Positions 1-7,380 of a DNA stretch of 59,733 bases are shown here, piece by piece. Positions within the stretch are counted from its first letter, which is position 1. Every line of letters begins with the position of its first letter. The position numbers and the translations under genes were made by a program. The DNA is taken from positions 14,632 through 74,364 of the forward strand of contig JAHEDJ010000002.1 in NCBI GenBank assembly GCA_024641325.1, given 5' to 3'. The notes beneath the pieces were generated by a model. The model had not been told where the DNA came from. It was given only the letters and a program-made list of their open reading frames with translations, and did no database searches. Origin of the DNA: a bacterium. GTDB lineage: Bacteria > Actinomycetota > Acidimicrobiia > Spongiisociales > JAHEDJ01.

Positions 1-56
1 AGCGGCACGGCCACCAGGCCCAAGATGATCATTCCTACAACTGCGATGCGTCGCAT
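1..56 (-). CDS. Partial secreted or membrane protein, N-terminus only
   Basis: Only the first 18 codons lie in the window; the rest runs off the left edge. The start is an ATG at 54-56 read leftwards, preceded 8 nt away by a strong GGAGGGAG ribosome binding site. The peptide begins MRRIAVVGMIILGLVAVP: two arginines followed by a hydrophobic run, which looks like a signal peptide or first membrane helix. Nothing can be said about function. Confidence 0.6.
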   Translation of the reverse strand, partial: MRRIAVVGMIILGLVAVP

Positions 57-149
57 CAGGTGCTCCCTCCGCCGGGCTAGTCATGTTGTGTGTGCAACTA
101 CTAGCGAGTTATTCGACGGATCGAAAAAAACCTTTAGCGCGGGCCACGA

Positions 150-1280
150 TCAGCCGATAAGGGCGGCCTTCAAGGCCTCCTCCAGCTGGTTGAGGTCGTC
201 GAGGTTGTTGAAGAAATGGGGCCCTACTCGTATGCCGGCACCGGGCCGTCCGTCGACGATCACCCCCCGGGAGATGAGTTCTGCAACGACTTGTTGCTCA
301 TTGTCGATGCCAAGTGTGACGGTTCCGCCGCGCAGTTCCGGTTGGCGAGGGCTGCGGATGGCTATGTCGAGGCCGTCTGCAATATCGATCACGCGCTGGG
401 TCATTTCCAGTGAGGTGGCGCGGATCGTCTCCATCCCGACTTCTTGCACCGTCCGGTAGCCCGCCCGGGCCGCGTACCAGGCCGGCACGTTCGGGGTTCC
501 TGAGAGAAAACGCCAGATCCCATCGGCGTACTCGATGCCACCCGGCCGGAATGAGAACGGCTCGGCGTCGGCTTGCCATCCGACGAGACCGGGTCGGAGC
601 ACCTCGTGGAGGTCGGGGCGCACATAGAGCCATCCGGCGCCCGGCCCACCGCAGAGCCACTTCACCGACCCCCCGACGGCGAAGTCGACGTTGAGGTCGG
701 TCAATGAGAACGGGAGAGTGCCGGCCGACTGGTAGCAATCCAGAACCACCATCGCTCCCATTTCGTGGGCGTGTTCGGTTATTGCCGCGATGTCCTGGAT
801 GTAGGCGCTCTTGAACAACACATGGCTGAGCGCGACCACCGCGGTCCGGTCGTCGATGGCGTCCAGGAACGTCTCGGTCGGTACCGTGATGCCGTCCCAG
901 CTGCGGGCCAGCTTGATCTCTGCTCCGCGTACGTTCTCCCACAGGTACATAACCGACGGGAAGTTGAGTTCGGAGAAGACGACCCGGTTGCGCGGCTCCT
1001 GTAGATGGAAGCAAGATGCCACGACGCCCTCGGCCACGGTCACGTTCTGCATCATCGCGATCGATCCGGTCGGTGCCCCGACTATCGGCGCGATTTCATC
1101 GCCTACGGTGACCGAGGTCTCCCACCACCCCTCACTCCATGCCTCGACGCCCCTCGTCGCCCACTCGGTGGCGTATAGGGCGAGTTCTTCCGAGGCGGCC
1201 TCGGGCATCGCACCGAGAGAATGGTTCACCAGGTAAGCGCGGTCATGAAGTATCGGGAAGCGATCACGGAGGATGTTCAT
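150..1280 (-). CDS. Kynureninase-like PLP-dependent enzyme (aminotransferase class V fold)
   Basis: A 376-residue fold-type I PLP enzyme of the class V aminotransferase family. The N-terminus (FPIL, then YLVNHSLGAMP at about 16-26) resembles kynureninases. The probable PLP lysine is K207 in GGSVKWLCGGPG, and D181 in LDCYQSAG would contact the pyridine nitrogen. Kynureninase itself (kynurenine to anthranilate) is usually somewhat longer, and no other kynurenine-pathway gene is nearby, so the substrate is open; a cysteine desulfurase or lyase role is possible. The gene is last in a minus-strand run after the NUDIX fusion, but has its own TACACT box 6 nt before the ATG, so it is probably transcribed separately. 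Confidence 0.75.
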   Translation of the reverse strand: MNILRDRFPILHDRAYLVNHSLGAMPEAASEELALYATEWATRGVEAWSEGWWETSVTVGDEIAPIVGAPTGSIAMMQNVTVAEGVVASCFHLQEPRNRVVFSELNFPSVMYLWENVRGAEIKLARSWDGITVPTETFLDAIDDRTAVVALSHVLFKSAYIQDIAAITEHAHEMGAMVVLDCYQSAGTLPFSLTDLNVDFAVGGSVKWLCGGPGAGWLYVRPDLHEVLRPGLVGWQADAEPFSFRPGGIEYADGIWRFLSGTPNVPAWYAARAGYRTVQEVGMETIRATSLEMTQRVIDIADGLDIAIRSPRQPELRGGTVTLGIDNEQQVVAELISRGVIVDGRPGAGIRVGPHFFNNLDDLNQLEEALKAALIG

Positions 1281-1286
1281 GGCTCC

Positions 1287-1292
1287 AGTGTA
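1287..1292 (-). promoter_or_regulatory. Putative -10 box (TACACT) for a leaderless mRNA
   Basis: TACACT matches the TANNNT pattern of actinobacterial -10 boxes and ends 6 nt before the ATG of the kynureninase-like gene. No convincing -35 is visible. A weak GGAG also lies in the gap, so translation with a very short leader is possible. Confidence 0.4.
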
Positions 1293-1382
1293 CGGCCACC
1301 GTCGAGCCCTTTTGACTGGCGAGGGCTCAGCGGTTCCCGGCCCGCCGGAGACCTACTGCGGAAGCCCCGATGATAAAGACGA

Positions 1383-1412
1383 GTCGCGATACTCGCGAAT
1401 TGCGAATTGCGA
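1383..1412. repeat. Degenerate heptamer array (NNYGCGA class)
   Basis: Units GTCGCGA, then after TA, CTCGCGA, ATTGCGA and ATTGCGA repeat with a 7-bp period in the gap between the NUDIX fusion and the kynureninase-like gene. The same class recurs at 19690, 43209 and 50767. Function unknown. Confidence 0.6.
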
Positions 1413-1420
1413 CCTCTCGT

Positions 1421-2296
1421 TCACACGAACGGCGGAATGTACCGGGCGGTCGGGAAGGAACCATCTACGACATCGATCGTCCAGATCGAGCCTTTCGCAG
1501 ATTCGAGGTCGTTTTCGAGGACCGTTCCGGCGGCTGAGAGACTCTCCAGCATGGCCGGGATGATGTCACCGTGTGAACAGAGCGCAGCCGATGTGTTCCC
1601 GATCTTCTTCATCAGCTTCTCGAGTCGTTTGGTGCCGTTCCCTTCGAACAGTGCGTCGCTCTTTTCGACCTTGATGCCGAGGAGAGCCGCGGCGGGTTCG
1701 AAAGTCTGGAGGCAGCGGACGTAGCTGCTGGAAAGCAAGCGTTCGACCTGGGCATCGGCAAGGAAGGTGCCAATCTCATTGGCCTGCTCCCACCCGCGAT
1801 TGCTCAGCGGCCGTTTCACGTCTTCGCCTTTCCAGTCCTTGCGCCGCCCGGCGGTAGCGTGTCGCACGAGGTAGATCCGACCCGTCAGATTCCACCAGTT
1901 GTCTTGAAGCGACGTGACGAGGTCGACGTCGTGCCGGTAGGTCAGGATTCGACCGGCGACGGCCGGTGTCGCCCAGACGACTTCATCGACCTCGTCGTTG
2001 GGGGCAAAGCTGCCGTCGATCGCTTCCATGGACCAATAGTGGACACGTTTTACCTTGCCGTTGCTGAGGCCGTACCGCATGGTTCCGATGGGGACCCCCG
2101 GCTTGCAGACCATGCCGGTTTCCTCATGGACTTCGCGCAGGGCGGCCTCGAGATCCGACTCTCCCTTGTCGAGCTTGCCTTTGGGAAGCGTCCAATCGCG
2201 GTAGCGATCGCGATGAATGAGGAGGATCTCTATCTCGGTTCCGGCGGAGCGCCAGACGACGCCGCCGGACGCCAGGACTTCATCGACCAATATCAA
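1421..2296 (-). CDS. NUDIX hydrolase fused to histidine phosphatase (MutT1-like)
   Basis: A 291-residue two-domain protein. The NUDIX domain carries a perfect box at residues 40-62 (G-x5-E-x7-REVHEETGM). From about residue 140 there is a histidine phosphatase domain with RHATAGRR (catalytic H146) and a second histidine in the CSHGD motif near residue 243. This matches mycobacterial MutT1, which removes 8-oxo-dGTP and also hydrolyses Ap4A-type dinucleotides; housecleaning of oxidised nucleotides in the cytoplasm is the likely role. The start is a TTG whose bases overlap the TGA stop of the upstream 91-residue protein (TTGA), so translation is probably coupled. No better in-frame start exists. 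Confidence 0.85.
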   Translation of the reverse strand: MILVDEVLASGGVVWRSAGTEIEILLIHRDRYRDWTLPKGKLDKGESDLEAALREVHEETGMVCKPGVPIGTMRYGLSNGKVKRVHYWSMEAIDGSFAPNDEVDEVVWATPAVAGRILTYRHDVDLVTSLQDNWWNLTGRIYLVRHATAGRRKDWKGEDVKRPLSNRGWEQANEIGTFLADAQVERLLSSSYVRCLQTFEPAAALLGIKVEKSDALFEGNGTKRLEKLMKKIGNTSAALCSHGDIIPAMLESLSAAGTVLENDLESAKGSIWTIDVVDGSFPTARYIPPFV

Positions 2297-2568
2297 CCTC
2301 GCTCACGGACGCTGTTGCGCCTGAAGAGGCGAGGCGGCCGCGAAGGTTCGGGCAGGTCGCGCAGATCGATCGAGACGCTGCCGCAAACCGAGCATGAACT
2401 GCGTTGTATCCCGCCACCGATCGGCTGCGGTTTCAGGTACCGATGCTGGCCCCGCCTGCAGGCGCGTTCGTGGACGCGAAAGAGGGTGTCGAGGAACGTG
2501 CGGGCCCGGTGCCGGCCCACCAGGTTCCGGCGTGGGTGGCTCGGCGAGGTTGGGACTGTCTTGGTCAT
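2293..2568 (-). CDS. Small basic protein with a C-x2-C motif, possible zinc ribbon
   Basis: A 91-residue arginine-rich protein. One CSVCG knuckle is seen near residues 59-63, and a C/H pair (RACRRGQHR) lies near residues 36-43; together these could supply zinc ligands. The family is not recognised. The evidence for a real gene is positional: it fills the space between the LOG gene (33 nt upstream) and the NUDIX fusion, and its TGA overlaps the TTG start of that gene. It has no strong ribosome binding site. It may be an RNA- or nucleotide-related accessory protein, but that is a guess. Confidence 0.5.
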   Translation of the reverse strand: MTKTVPTSPSHPRRNLVGRHRARTFLDTLFRVHERACRRGQHRYLKPQPIGGGIQRSSCSVCGSVSIDLRDLPEPSRPPRLFRRNSVRERG

Positions 2569-2601
2569 GGTCGGCTACTTCTGAGCGTAGTTGCCGGAGA
2601 T

Positions 2602-3141
2602 TCATTTCGGCGGCATCCGTGCATCAATCAAGGCCACGGCTGCCTCGATCGAGTTCACACACGTCACCAGATCGCCGTTGGTTGAGACGCCTTTGGTGAG
2701 AAGCGGAACGAGGTCGGACCAGGGAGATCCGACGGCGATCAATGGGATAGGAGCCTTCCCCGAGAACTGCGCAACGAAGTTGACGTTCCAGGTCATTACC
2801 AGTTCGGTCAATGTGCCGAGGGATCCGGGTAGGGCGATTGCTGCGTCGGATATGTCGAGCATGGTGCCAATCCGCCGCACCAGATCGGGCGCCGGTTGCT
2901 CGCTGGTCAGGTACCGGTTTGCCCCAGATCTTCCCGGGAAGACTGTCGGTGCCGTGACCCCGATGACTTCTCCGCCGGCCCGGGCTGCACCGGCAGAAAC
3001 CGCTTCCATCAGTCCGCCGTAGCCGCCGTTGATCACGATATGGCCGCGTTCGGCCAGAAGACTTCCGAGCCTGAGGGCGTTTTCATAGTCGACATCGCCC
3101 GGTGCTGATTGGGAAGAGCCGAACACGCTGATGTTGGACAT
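2602..3141 (-). CDS. LOG family protein (Rossmann nucleotide-binding)
   Basis: A 179-residue Rossmann-fold protein of the LOG / 'lysine decarboxylase-like' family. Visible motifs are GSSQS near the N-terminus, INGGYGGLMEAVSAGA (about 37-52), and LPGSLGTLTEL, the variant of the usual PGGxGTxxE signature; the second glycine is serine but the catalytic glutamate remains. Members hydrolyse nucleoside monophosphate glycosidic bonds (cytokinin-releasing phosphoribohydrolase) or bind nucleotides. It heads a minus-strand operon with the small zinc-ribbon-like protein and the MutT1-like protein, which suggests a nucleotide-housecleaning theme. Confidence 0.8.
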   Translation of the reverse strand: MSNISVFGSSQSAPGDVDYENALRLGSLLAERGHIVINGGYGGLMEAVSAGAARAGGEVIGVTAPTVFPGRSGANRYLTSEQPAPDLVRRIGTMLDISDAAIALPGSLGTLTELVMTWNVNFVAQFSGKAPIPLIAVGSPWSDLVPLLTKGVSTNGDLVTCVNSIEAAVALIDARMPPK

Positions 3142-3150
3142 GACCGCAGC

Positions 3151-3156
3151 AGGTTA
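3151..3156 (-). promoter_or_regulatory. Putative -10 box (TAACCT) for a leaderless mRNA
   Basis: TAACCT lies 9 nt before the ATG of the LOG-family gene, with no ribosome binding site between them. It fits the TANNNT pattern seen at other operon-first genes here. Confidence 0.35.
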
Positions 3157-3235
3157 GACCCTTCTTTCCATAGCGCGGGCTGGATCTGTTGAGCCGGGAC
3201 GTCGTATGCTTCGCCAACGTTCAAATGGAGGGTCA

Positions 3236-4669
3236 GTGTTCGAGATTTCAGCGGCGGCCGTCGAAGGGGCGTTGAGCGCGGGCGCCACATATGCGGATGC
3301 CCGCACCGTGGTAGCTCGTCATCAGCGTTTGGGGGCGGCAGACGGTCGCATCGAGGGGATCGTCGAGGATGAAAAAGCAGGCGTAGGCGTCCGCGCTCTG
3401 ATCGGGTCGTCGTGGGGTTTCTACGCGGTCAACGATTTCGGGAAGGCCCGGGAGGCCGGAGAGAGAGCCGTCGCGATCGCCAAGGCCTCCGCCCGCGTAC
3501 CGGGCCGGCCGCTGCCGCTGGCCGACATCCCGATCGTCGAAACCGCATATGCAACGCCGGTTCTCGAGAACCCGTTTGGTGTGGGTATCGGCGAGAAGGC
3601 CGACCTGCTGGTTCGAGTCACTTCGGAAATGCTCGACGCGCCTGGGATTTCTCGAACGAGCGGGAAGCTCGAGTTCTGGGATACCGACAAATGGTTCGTC
3701 TCCTCGCAGGGCCACCGGATCCACCAGAACATCGTCGAGTCCGGATGCGGTATGGATGCATTGGCCATCGGCGAAGGCGAATCGCAGGTGCGGTCGTATC
3801 CCCAGTCATTCGGGCAGTATGAGACCGGCGGATTCGAAGTGATCAGGAAGTGGGATCTTCCCGGTCACGTCGGCCGGGTAGCGGAAGAAGCTGCAGCTCT
3901 GCTCAGCGCCGACCATTGCCCATCCGGGGTGACGGACGTCGTTCTCGAAGGAAGTCAGTTGGCGCTGCAAATCCATGAGTCGGTCGGCCATGCCATTGAA
4001 CTCGATCGCATCCTTGGTTGGGAAGCCGCCTACGCCGGAACATCATTTCTCGATCTCGATCAGCTCGGATCTCTCCGTTACGGGTCGGAGCTCATGAACA
4101 TCCATGCAGACGCAACCATTCCGGGAGCTTTGGGGACGTTCGGCTTCGACGATGAAGGAACGCCCGCACAGCGGGTTCCGATCGTTCAGGAGGGCACCTG
4201 GGTGGGAGTGCTCTCCGGGCGGGATACCGCCTCGATTGCCGGGCTGCCACCCGGCGGGATGGTGAGGGCCGATGGTTATGCCCGTATCCCCATGGTCCGG
4301 ATGACCAATGTCGGCCTCGAACCCGGCCCGCACTCGCTCGAAGAGATCATCTCCGATACTCGCGCGGGGATCCTGATGGATACCAACCGATCGTGGTCGA
4401 TAGATGATCGCCGGCTGAACTTCCAGTTCGGCTGCGAGGTTGGTTGGCTGATCAAAGATGGCCGCCTGGGCCGAATGCTGAAGAACCCAACGTATACAGG
4501 CATTACCCCCCAATTCTGGGGGTCCATGGATCGTTTGGCCGGCGGTGACGAATGGGTGCACTGGGGAACGCCCAACTGCGGCAAGGGCCAGCCCGGGCAG
4601 GTCGGACACACCGGACACAGTGCCGCCCCGGCGCGTTTCCACGACGTTCGAGTAGGGGTGCTCGGATGA
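3236..4669 (+). CDS. tldD: Metalloprotease TldD
   Basis: A 477-residue TldD/PmbA-family protein. The zinc-binding HExxxH motif is seen as HESVGHAIELD, found in the TldD but not the TldE partner. With TldE it forms a protease that cleaves unfolded peptides and, in enterobacteria, matures microcin B17 and degrades CcdA. I chose the GTG at 3236 because GGAGGG lies just before it; an ATG 30 nt upstream lacks a ribosome binding site. The stop overlaps the ATG of tldE (ATGA). A TATGCT box at 3205-3210 is a possible -10. Confidence 0.9.
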   Translation: MFEISAAAVEGALSAGATYADARTVVARHQRLGAADGRIEGIVEDEKAGVGVRALIGSSWGFYAVNDFGKAREAGERAVAIAKASARVPGRPLPLADIPIVETAYATPVLENPFGVGIGEKADLLVRVTSEMLDAPGISRTSGKLEFWDTDKWFVSSQGHRIHQNIVESGCGMDALAIGEGESQVRSYPQSFGQYETGGFEVIRKWDLPGHVGRVAEEAAALLSADHCPSGVTDVVLEGSQLALQIHESVGHAIELDRILGWEAAYAGTSFLDLDQLGSLRYGSELMNIHADATIPGALGTFGFDDEGTPAQRVPIVQEGTWVGVLSGRDTASIAGLPPGGMVRADGYARIPMVRMTNVGLEPGPHSLEEIISDTRAGILMDTNRSWSIDDRRLNFQFGCEVGWLIKDGRLGRMLKNPTYTGITPQFWGSMDRLAGGDEWVHWGTPNCGKGQPGQVGHTGHSAAPARFHDVRVGVLG

Positions 4670-5997
4670 GCCGCTTTGTTGAACTCTGCGAAGACCTGAT
4701 AGGACGGGTGCCGGAAGGCCTCGAAGCGCAGGCTTCCTTCCGGGCCAACCGCAAGGCTCTGACCCGTTTCGCGAACTCATCCATTCACCAAAACGTCCAA
4801 GAGGAGGGCGGCGTCCTGACACTCGATATCGTCGACGGAGGTCGGCCGGCGCGATCGTCCACAACCCTCACCGATTCTGATTCACTTGATCGGCTGGTTA
4901 CTTCTGCAGTGACTGCCGCCGGACTGAGTCCCGTTGATGAGGACTGGACCGGCTTCGCCCCTCATAGCGATATCAGTGACGTCCACCATCACGATCCGGA
5001 GACGGCGTCTGCGGATCCCGACGAGCGGGCTGCCGTGGTCGCCGATTTCATTTCAGCAGGGCCGGGTTTGTCGGCGGCCGGCTACTGCGACACGGCCGAG
5101 GAGATCATGGCAGTAGCCAATCATCGCGGCCTTCGTTATGAAGGGCGAGCCACGTCTGCTGCCCTCGACGGAATCCACCAGACCGGTAGCTCGGCAGGAA
5201 AGGCACACCGCGGATCCCGATCGCTCGCTGCGCTCGACGGCCTCGAAGCAGGCGAAGAAGCTGCCGGGATCGCACGCGCTTCCATGGGTGCGGTCGACGT
5301 CGAGCCTGGTTCCTATGAGGTGATCCTGCGACCCAATTGCGTCGCAACCATCGGAGCGTTTGTCGGTCTGTACGCATTCGGCGGCAAGGCTGCCTCAGAA
5401 GGACGTACCCGGGCCGTGCCCGGTACCGCTCAATTCGATCGGAAGATCTCGATCCGCGACGACGTCACCGATCCGGTTGCTCTAGGCCTTCCGATCGACT
5501 GGCAAGGAACGCCGAAACGTCCCGTCGAACTGATCACGAATGGAGTGAGTCGAGGGTTCGTCCACGACCGCCGCACGGCCGCCCGCATGGGCGTCGCCTC
5601 AACCGGTCACGACTGGGAGTACTCGGCCTGGTTCGGCCCGGCGCCTACCAACATTTTTGTCGAGGGTGGCGACAGTTCCGAAGCGGAGATGATCGCATCG
5701 ATAGAGCGCGGGTTGTTGGTGACCGAGTTCAACTACTGCCGCATCCTCGATCCGACCACGTTGTATGTCACGGGCCTGACGCGCAACGGAACCTTCCTGA
5801 TTGAAGAAGGGAAGGTGACCCATGCGGTATCGAACCTCCGGTTCACCGAGTCCTTCTTCGATGTGCTGCGCCAGGGCAACGTGTTGGCCCTGGGCGATGA
5901 CGCCCGCCTGGCGGATTCTGAGTACGGCCCGGGGATGGTGCACGCCCCGACGATGCACCTGGCGTCATGGAACTTCACAGGTGGGGCAAAGGGATAG
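4666..5997 (+). CDS. pmbA: Metalloprotease subunit TldE (PmbA)
   Basis: A 443-residue TldE/PmbA homologue, the partner of TldD. It lacks an HExxxH motif, as expected: TldE forms the chamber and TldD carries zinc. Its ATG overlaps the TGA of tldD, so the pair is translationally coupled. The family's C-terminal features (GRxGxASTGHD-like segment, 'NIFVEGGD') are visible. No peptide-antibiotic precursor or modification enzyme is seen nearby, so a general peptide-turnover role is more likely than maturation of a known product. Confidence 0.9.
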   Translation: MSRFVELCEDLIGRVPEGLEAQASFRANRKALTRFANSSIHQNVQEEGGVLTLDIVDGGRPARSSTTLTDSDSLDRLVTSAVTAAGLSPVDEDWTGFAPHSDISDVHHHDPETASADPDERAAVVADFISAGPGLSAAGYCDTAEEIMAVANHRGLRYEGRATSAALDGIHQTGSSAGKAHRGSRSLAALDGLEAGEEAAGIARASMGAVDVEPGSYEVILRPNCVATIGAFVGLYAFGGKAASEGRTRAVPGTAQFDRKISIRDDVTDPVALGLPIDWQGTPKRPVELITNGVSRGFVHDRRTAARMGVASTGHDWEYSAWFGPAPTNIFVEGGDSSEAEMIASIERGLLVTEFNYCRILDPTTLYVTGLTRNGTFLIEEGKVTHAVSNLRFTESFFDVLRQGNVLALGDDARLADSEYGPGMVHAPTMHLASWNFTGGAKG

Positions 5998-6042
5998 CCC
6001 GGCCCTCTCGACGTCGGACGGAGCGTGGGTGGCTCCGCTCCC

Positions 6043-6166
6043 GGCCACTGGCTATTGGCCGGTGTATCGGGCACCCTGGACGGCGTATCTCACGTAGTCG
6101 CCGTCCCTGCGCAGTCGATAGCTCCCTCACGAACTGCGGGCCGATGGCCAGAAGCCTATGGCCCAT
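6043..6166. repeat. Two short heptamer arrays (NGCCNAN class)
   Basis: In the 236-bp gap between tldE and hisC, units GGCCACT, GGCTATT, GGCCGGT (6043-6063) and GGCCGAT, GGCCAGA, AGCCTAT, GGCCCAT (6139-6166) repeat with a 7-bp period. The same class is found at 45914 and 59218. The remainder of this gap shows nothing else except a -10-like box before hisC. Confidence 0.55.
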
Positions 6167-6220
6167 TGAGAACCGCAGAGGGCGATTTGCCGGGAGCGCA
6201 CCGTGCGACGCCATCTTCGC

Positions 6221-6226
6221 TATCTT
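6221..6226 (+). promoter_or_regulatory. Putative -10 box (TATCTT) for leaderless hisC
   Basis: TATCTT ends 7 nt before the hisC ATG and no ribosome binding site precedes that ATG, so the transcript probably begins at or next to the start codon. Confidence 0.45.
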
Positions 6227-6233
6227 CCCCACC

Positions 6234-7304
6234 ATGCCCAGATTCCGCGCCGACCTCGACCACATAAACCCGTATACGCCGGGTCGGTCCATTGATGAAG
6301 TTGCTGCAGAGTTGGGAATCGGCGACGTTGCCAAATTGGCTTCCAACGAGTGCCCTTTTCCATCCTGGCCGGAAGTAGTGGAAGCTATCGCGGCAGCCGG
6401 CGCAGGGGTCAACCGCTATCCGGACAACGACCAGCGAGTGCTCCGGTCGGCTACCGCCGCCCACCTCGACGTACCGGAGGACCACCTGTGGTTCGGTGGG
6501 GGAAGCTCGGACCTATTGCGGGCCATCGGTCTGGCGTTAGGCGGCCCAGGTACCTCGACGGTGTACGCAACTCCATCTTTCGTTCTCTATCGAGTCATCA
6601 CCCATATAGCCGGCTCGAAGCCCGTCGAGGTTCCGCTCACGGCCGATTGGGTCCATGACCCGCCGCGACTGGTCGAAGCGATTCGGGACGACACGACCCT
6701 CCTCTATCTGTGCAATCCGAACAACCCGACCGGCACACACCTTTCGTTCAGCGATGTGAAGTGGATCATCGACCAGGTGCCCGACCGGGTGCTGGTCGTC
6801 GTCGACGAAGCGTATCTCCACTACGCCGATGCACCGGACTTCGCCACCGCGGTGCCCCTCGCAATAGAACGAGACAACGTGGTCGTCACGCACACCTTCT
6901 CGAAGGTCTACGGCCTGGCAGGACTGCGTGTCGGCTATGCCGTCGGTTCGCCTGCCACCATTCGCATGTTGCGCAAGACACAAGCGCCATTCCCGGTGAC
7001 CGCGGTCGCGCAGGCGGCGGCGACCGAAGCGCTTCGACATCAAGACCGGGTTGCCGATCGGGTGACTCACAACCGGCGGGAGCGGTCGAGGCTATCGGCG
7101 GCCCTGGATTACCTCGGAATCGAGCACGCCGAAAGCCAGACGAACTTCTTGTTCCATCGATTTGCCGGCGACCCGTCGTCCTTTGCCCTTCATGGTGTGA
7201 TCGTTCGAGCAGGAATTGATGGTTGGATCCGCACAACCGTGGGTTTGGAGGGCGAGAACGACCGGTTCCTGGGTGCCCTGCAGGCCATAGAGAGCGATCT
7301 GTGA
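6234..7304 (+). CDS. hisC: Histidinol-phosphate aminotransferase
   Basis: A 356-residue class I/II aminotransferase that converts imidazole-acetol phosphate and glutamate to histidinol phosphate. The N-terminal DLDHINPYTPG and LASNECPF segments, NPNNPTG (161-167), DEAYLHY (191-197) and the PLP lysine K224 in THTFSKVYGLAGLRVGY are typical of HisC. I chose the ATG at 6234 over earlier in-frame codons because it gives the family's normal length and has a -10-like box just upstream. No other his gene is in the window, so it is an isolated copy; related enzymes act on phenylalanine or cobalamin precursors, which cannot be fully excluded. Confidence 0.85.
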   Translation: MPRFRADLDHINPYTPGRSIDEVAAELGIGDVAKLASNECPFPSWPEVVEAIAAAGAGVNRYPDNDQRVLRSATAAHLDVPEDHLWFGGGSSDLLRAIGLALGGPGTSTVYATPSFVLYRVITHIAGSKPVEVPLTADWVHDPPRLVEAIRDDTTLLYLCNPNNPTGTHLSFSDVKWIIDQVPDRVLVVVDEAYLHYADAPDFATAVPLAIERDNVVVTHTFSKVYGLAGLRVGYAVGSPATIRMLRKTQAPFPVTAVAQAAATEALRHQDRVADRVTHNRRERSRLSAALDYLGIEHAESQTNFLFHRFAGDPSSFALHGVIVRAGIDGWIRTTVGLEGENDRFLGALQAIESDL

Positions 7305-7380
7305 GATTTCTACTAAACCAGGTCGGCTCCTAGGCTCGTATAGCTCACATCACCCTCCCCTCATGCCTCTGGAGTAACCC

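Noticed and set aside
2303-2605. A 100-codon minus-strand frame overlapping the small zinc-ribbon-like gene in another frame
   Set aside because: It is proline/arginine-rich and overlaps the LOG gene end; the alternative frame has the C-x2-C motif and the stop-start overlap with the NUDIX gene.
6025-6267. An 80-codon frame between tldE and hisC, considered as a TldDE substrate peptide
   Set aside because: It runs into hisC in another frame, has no ribosome binding site, contains the heptamer arrays and lacks a leader/core layout.
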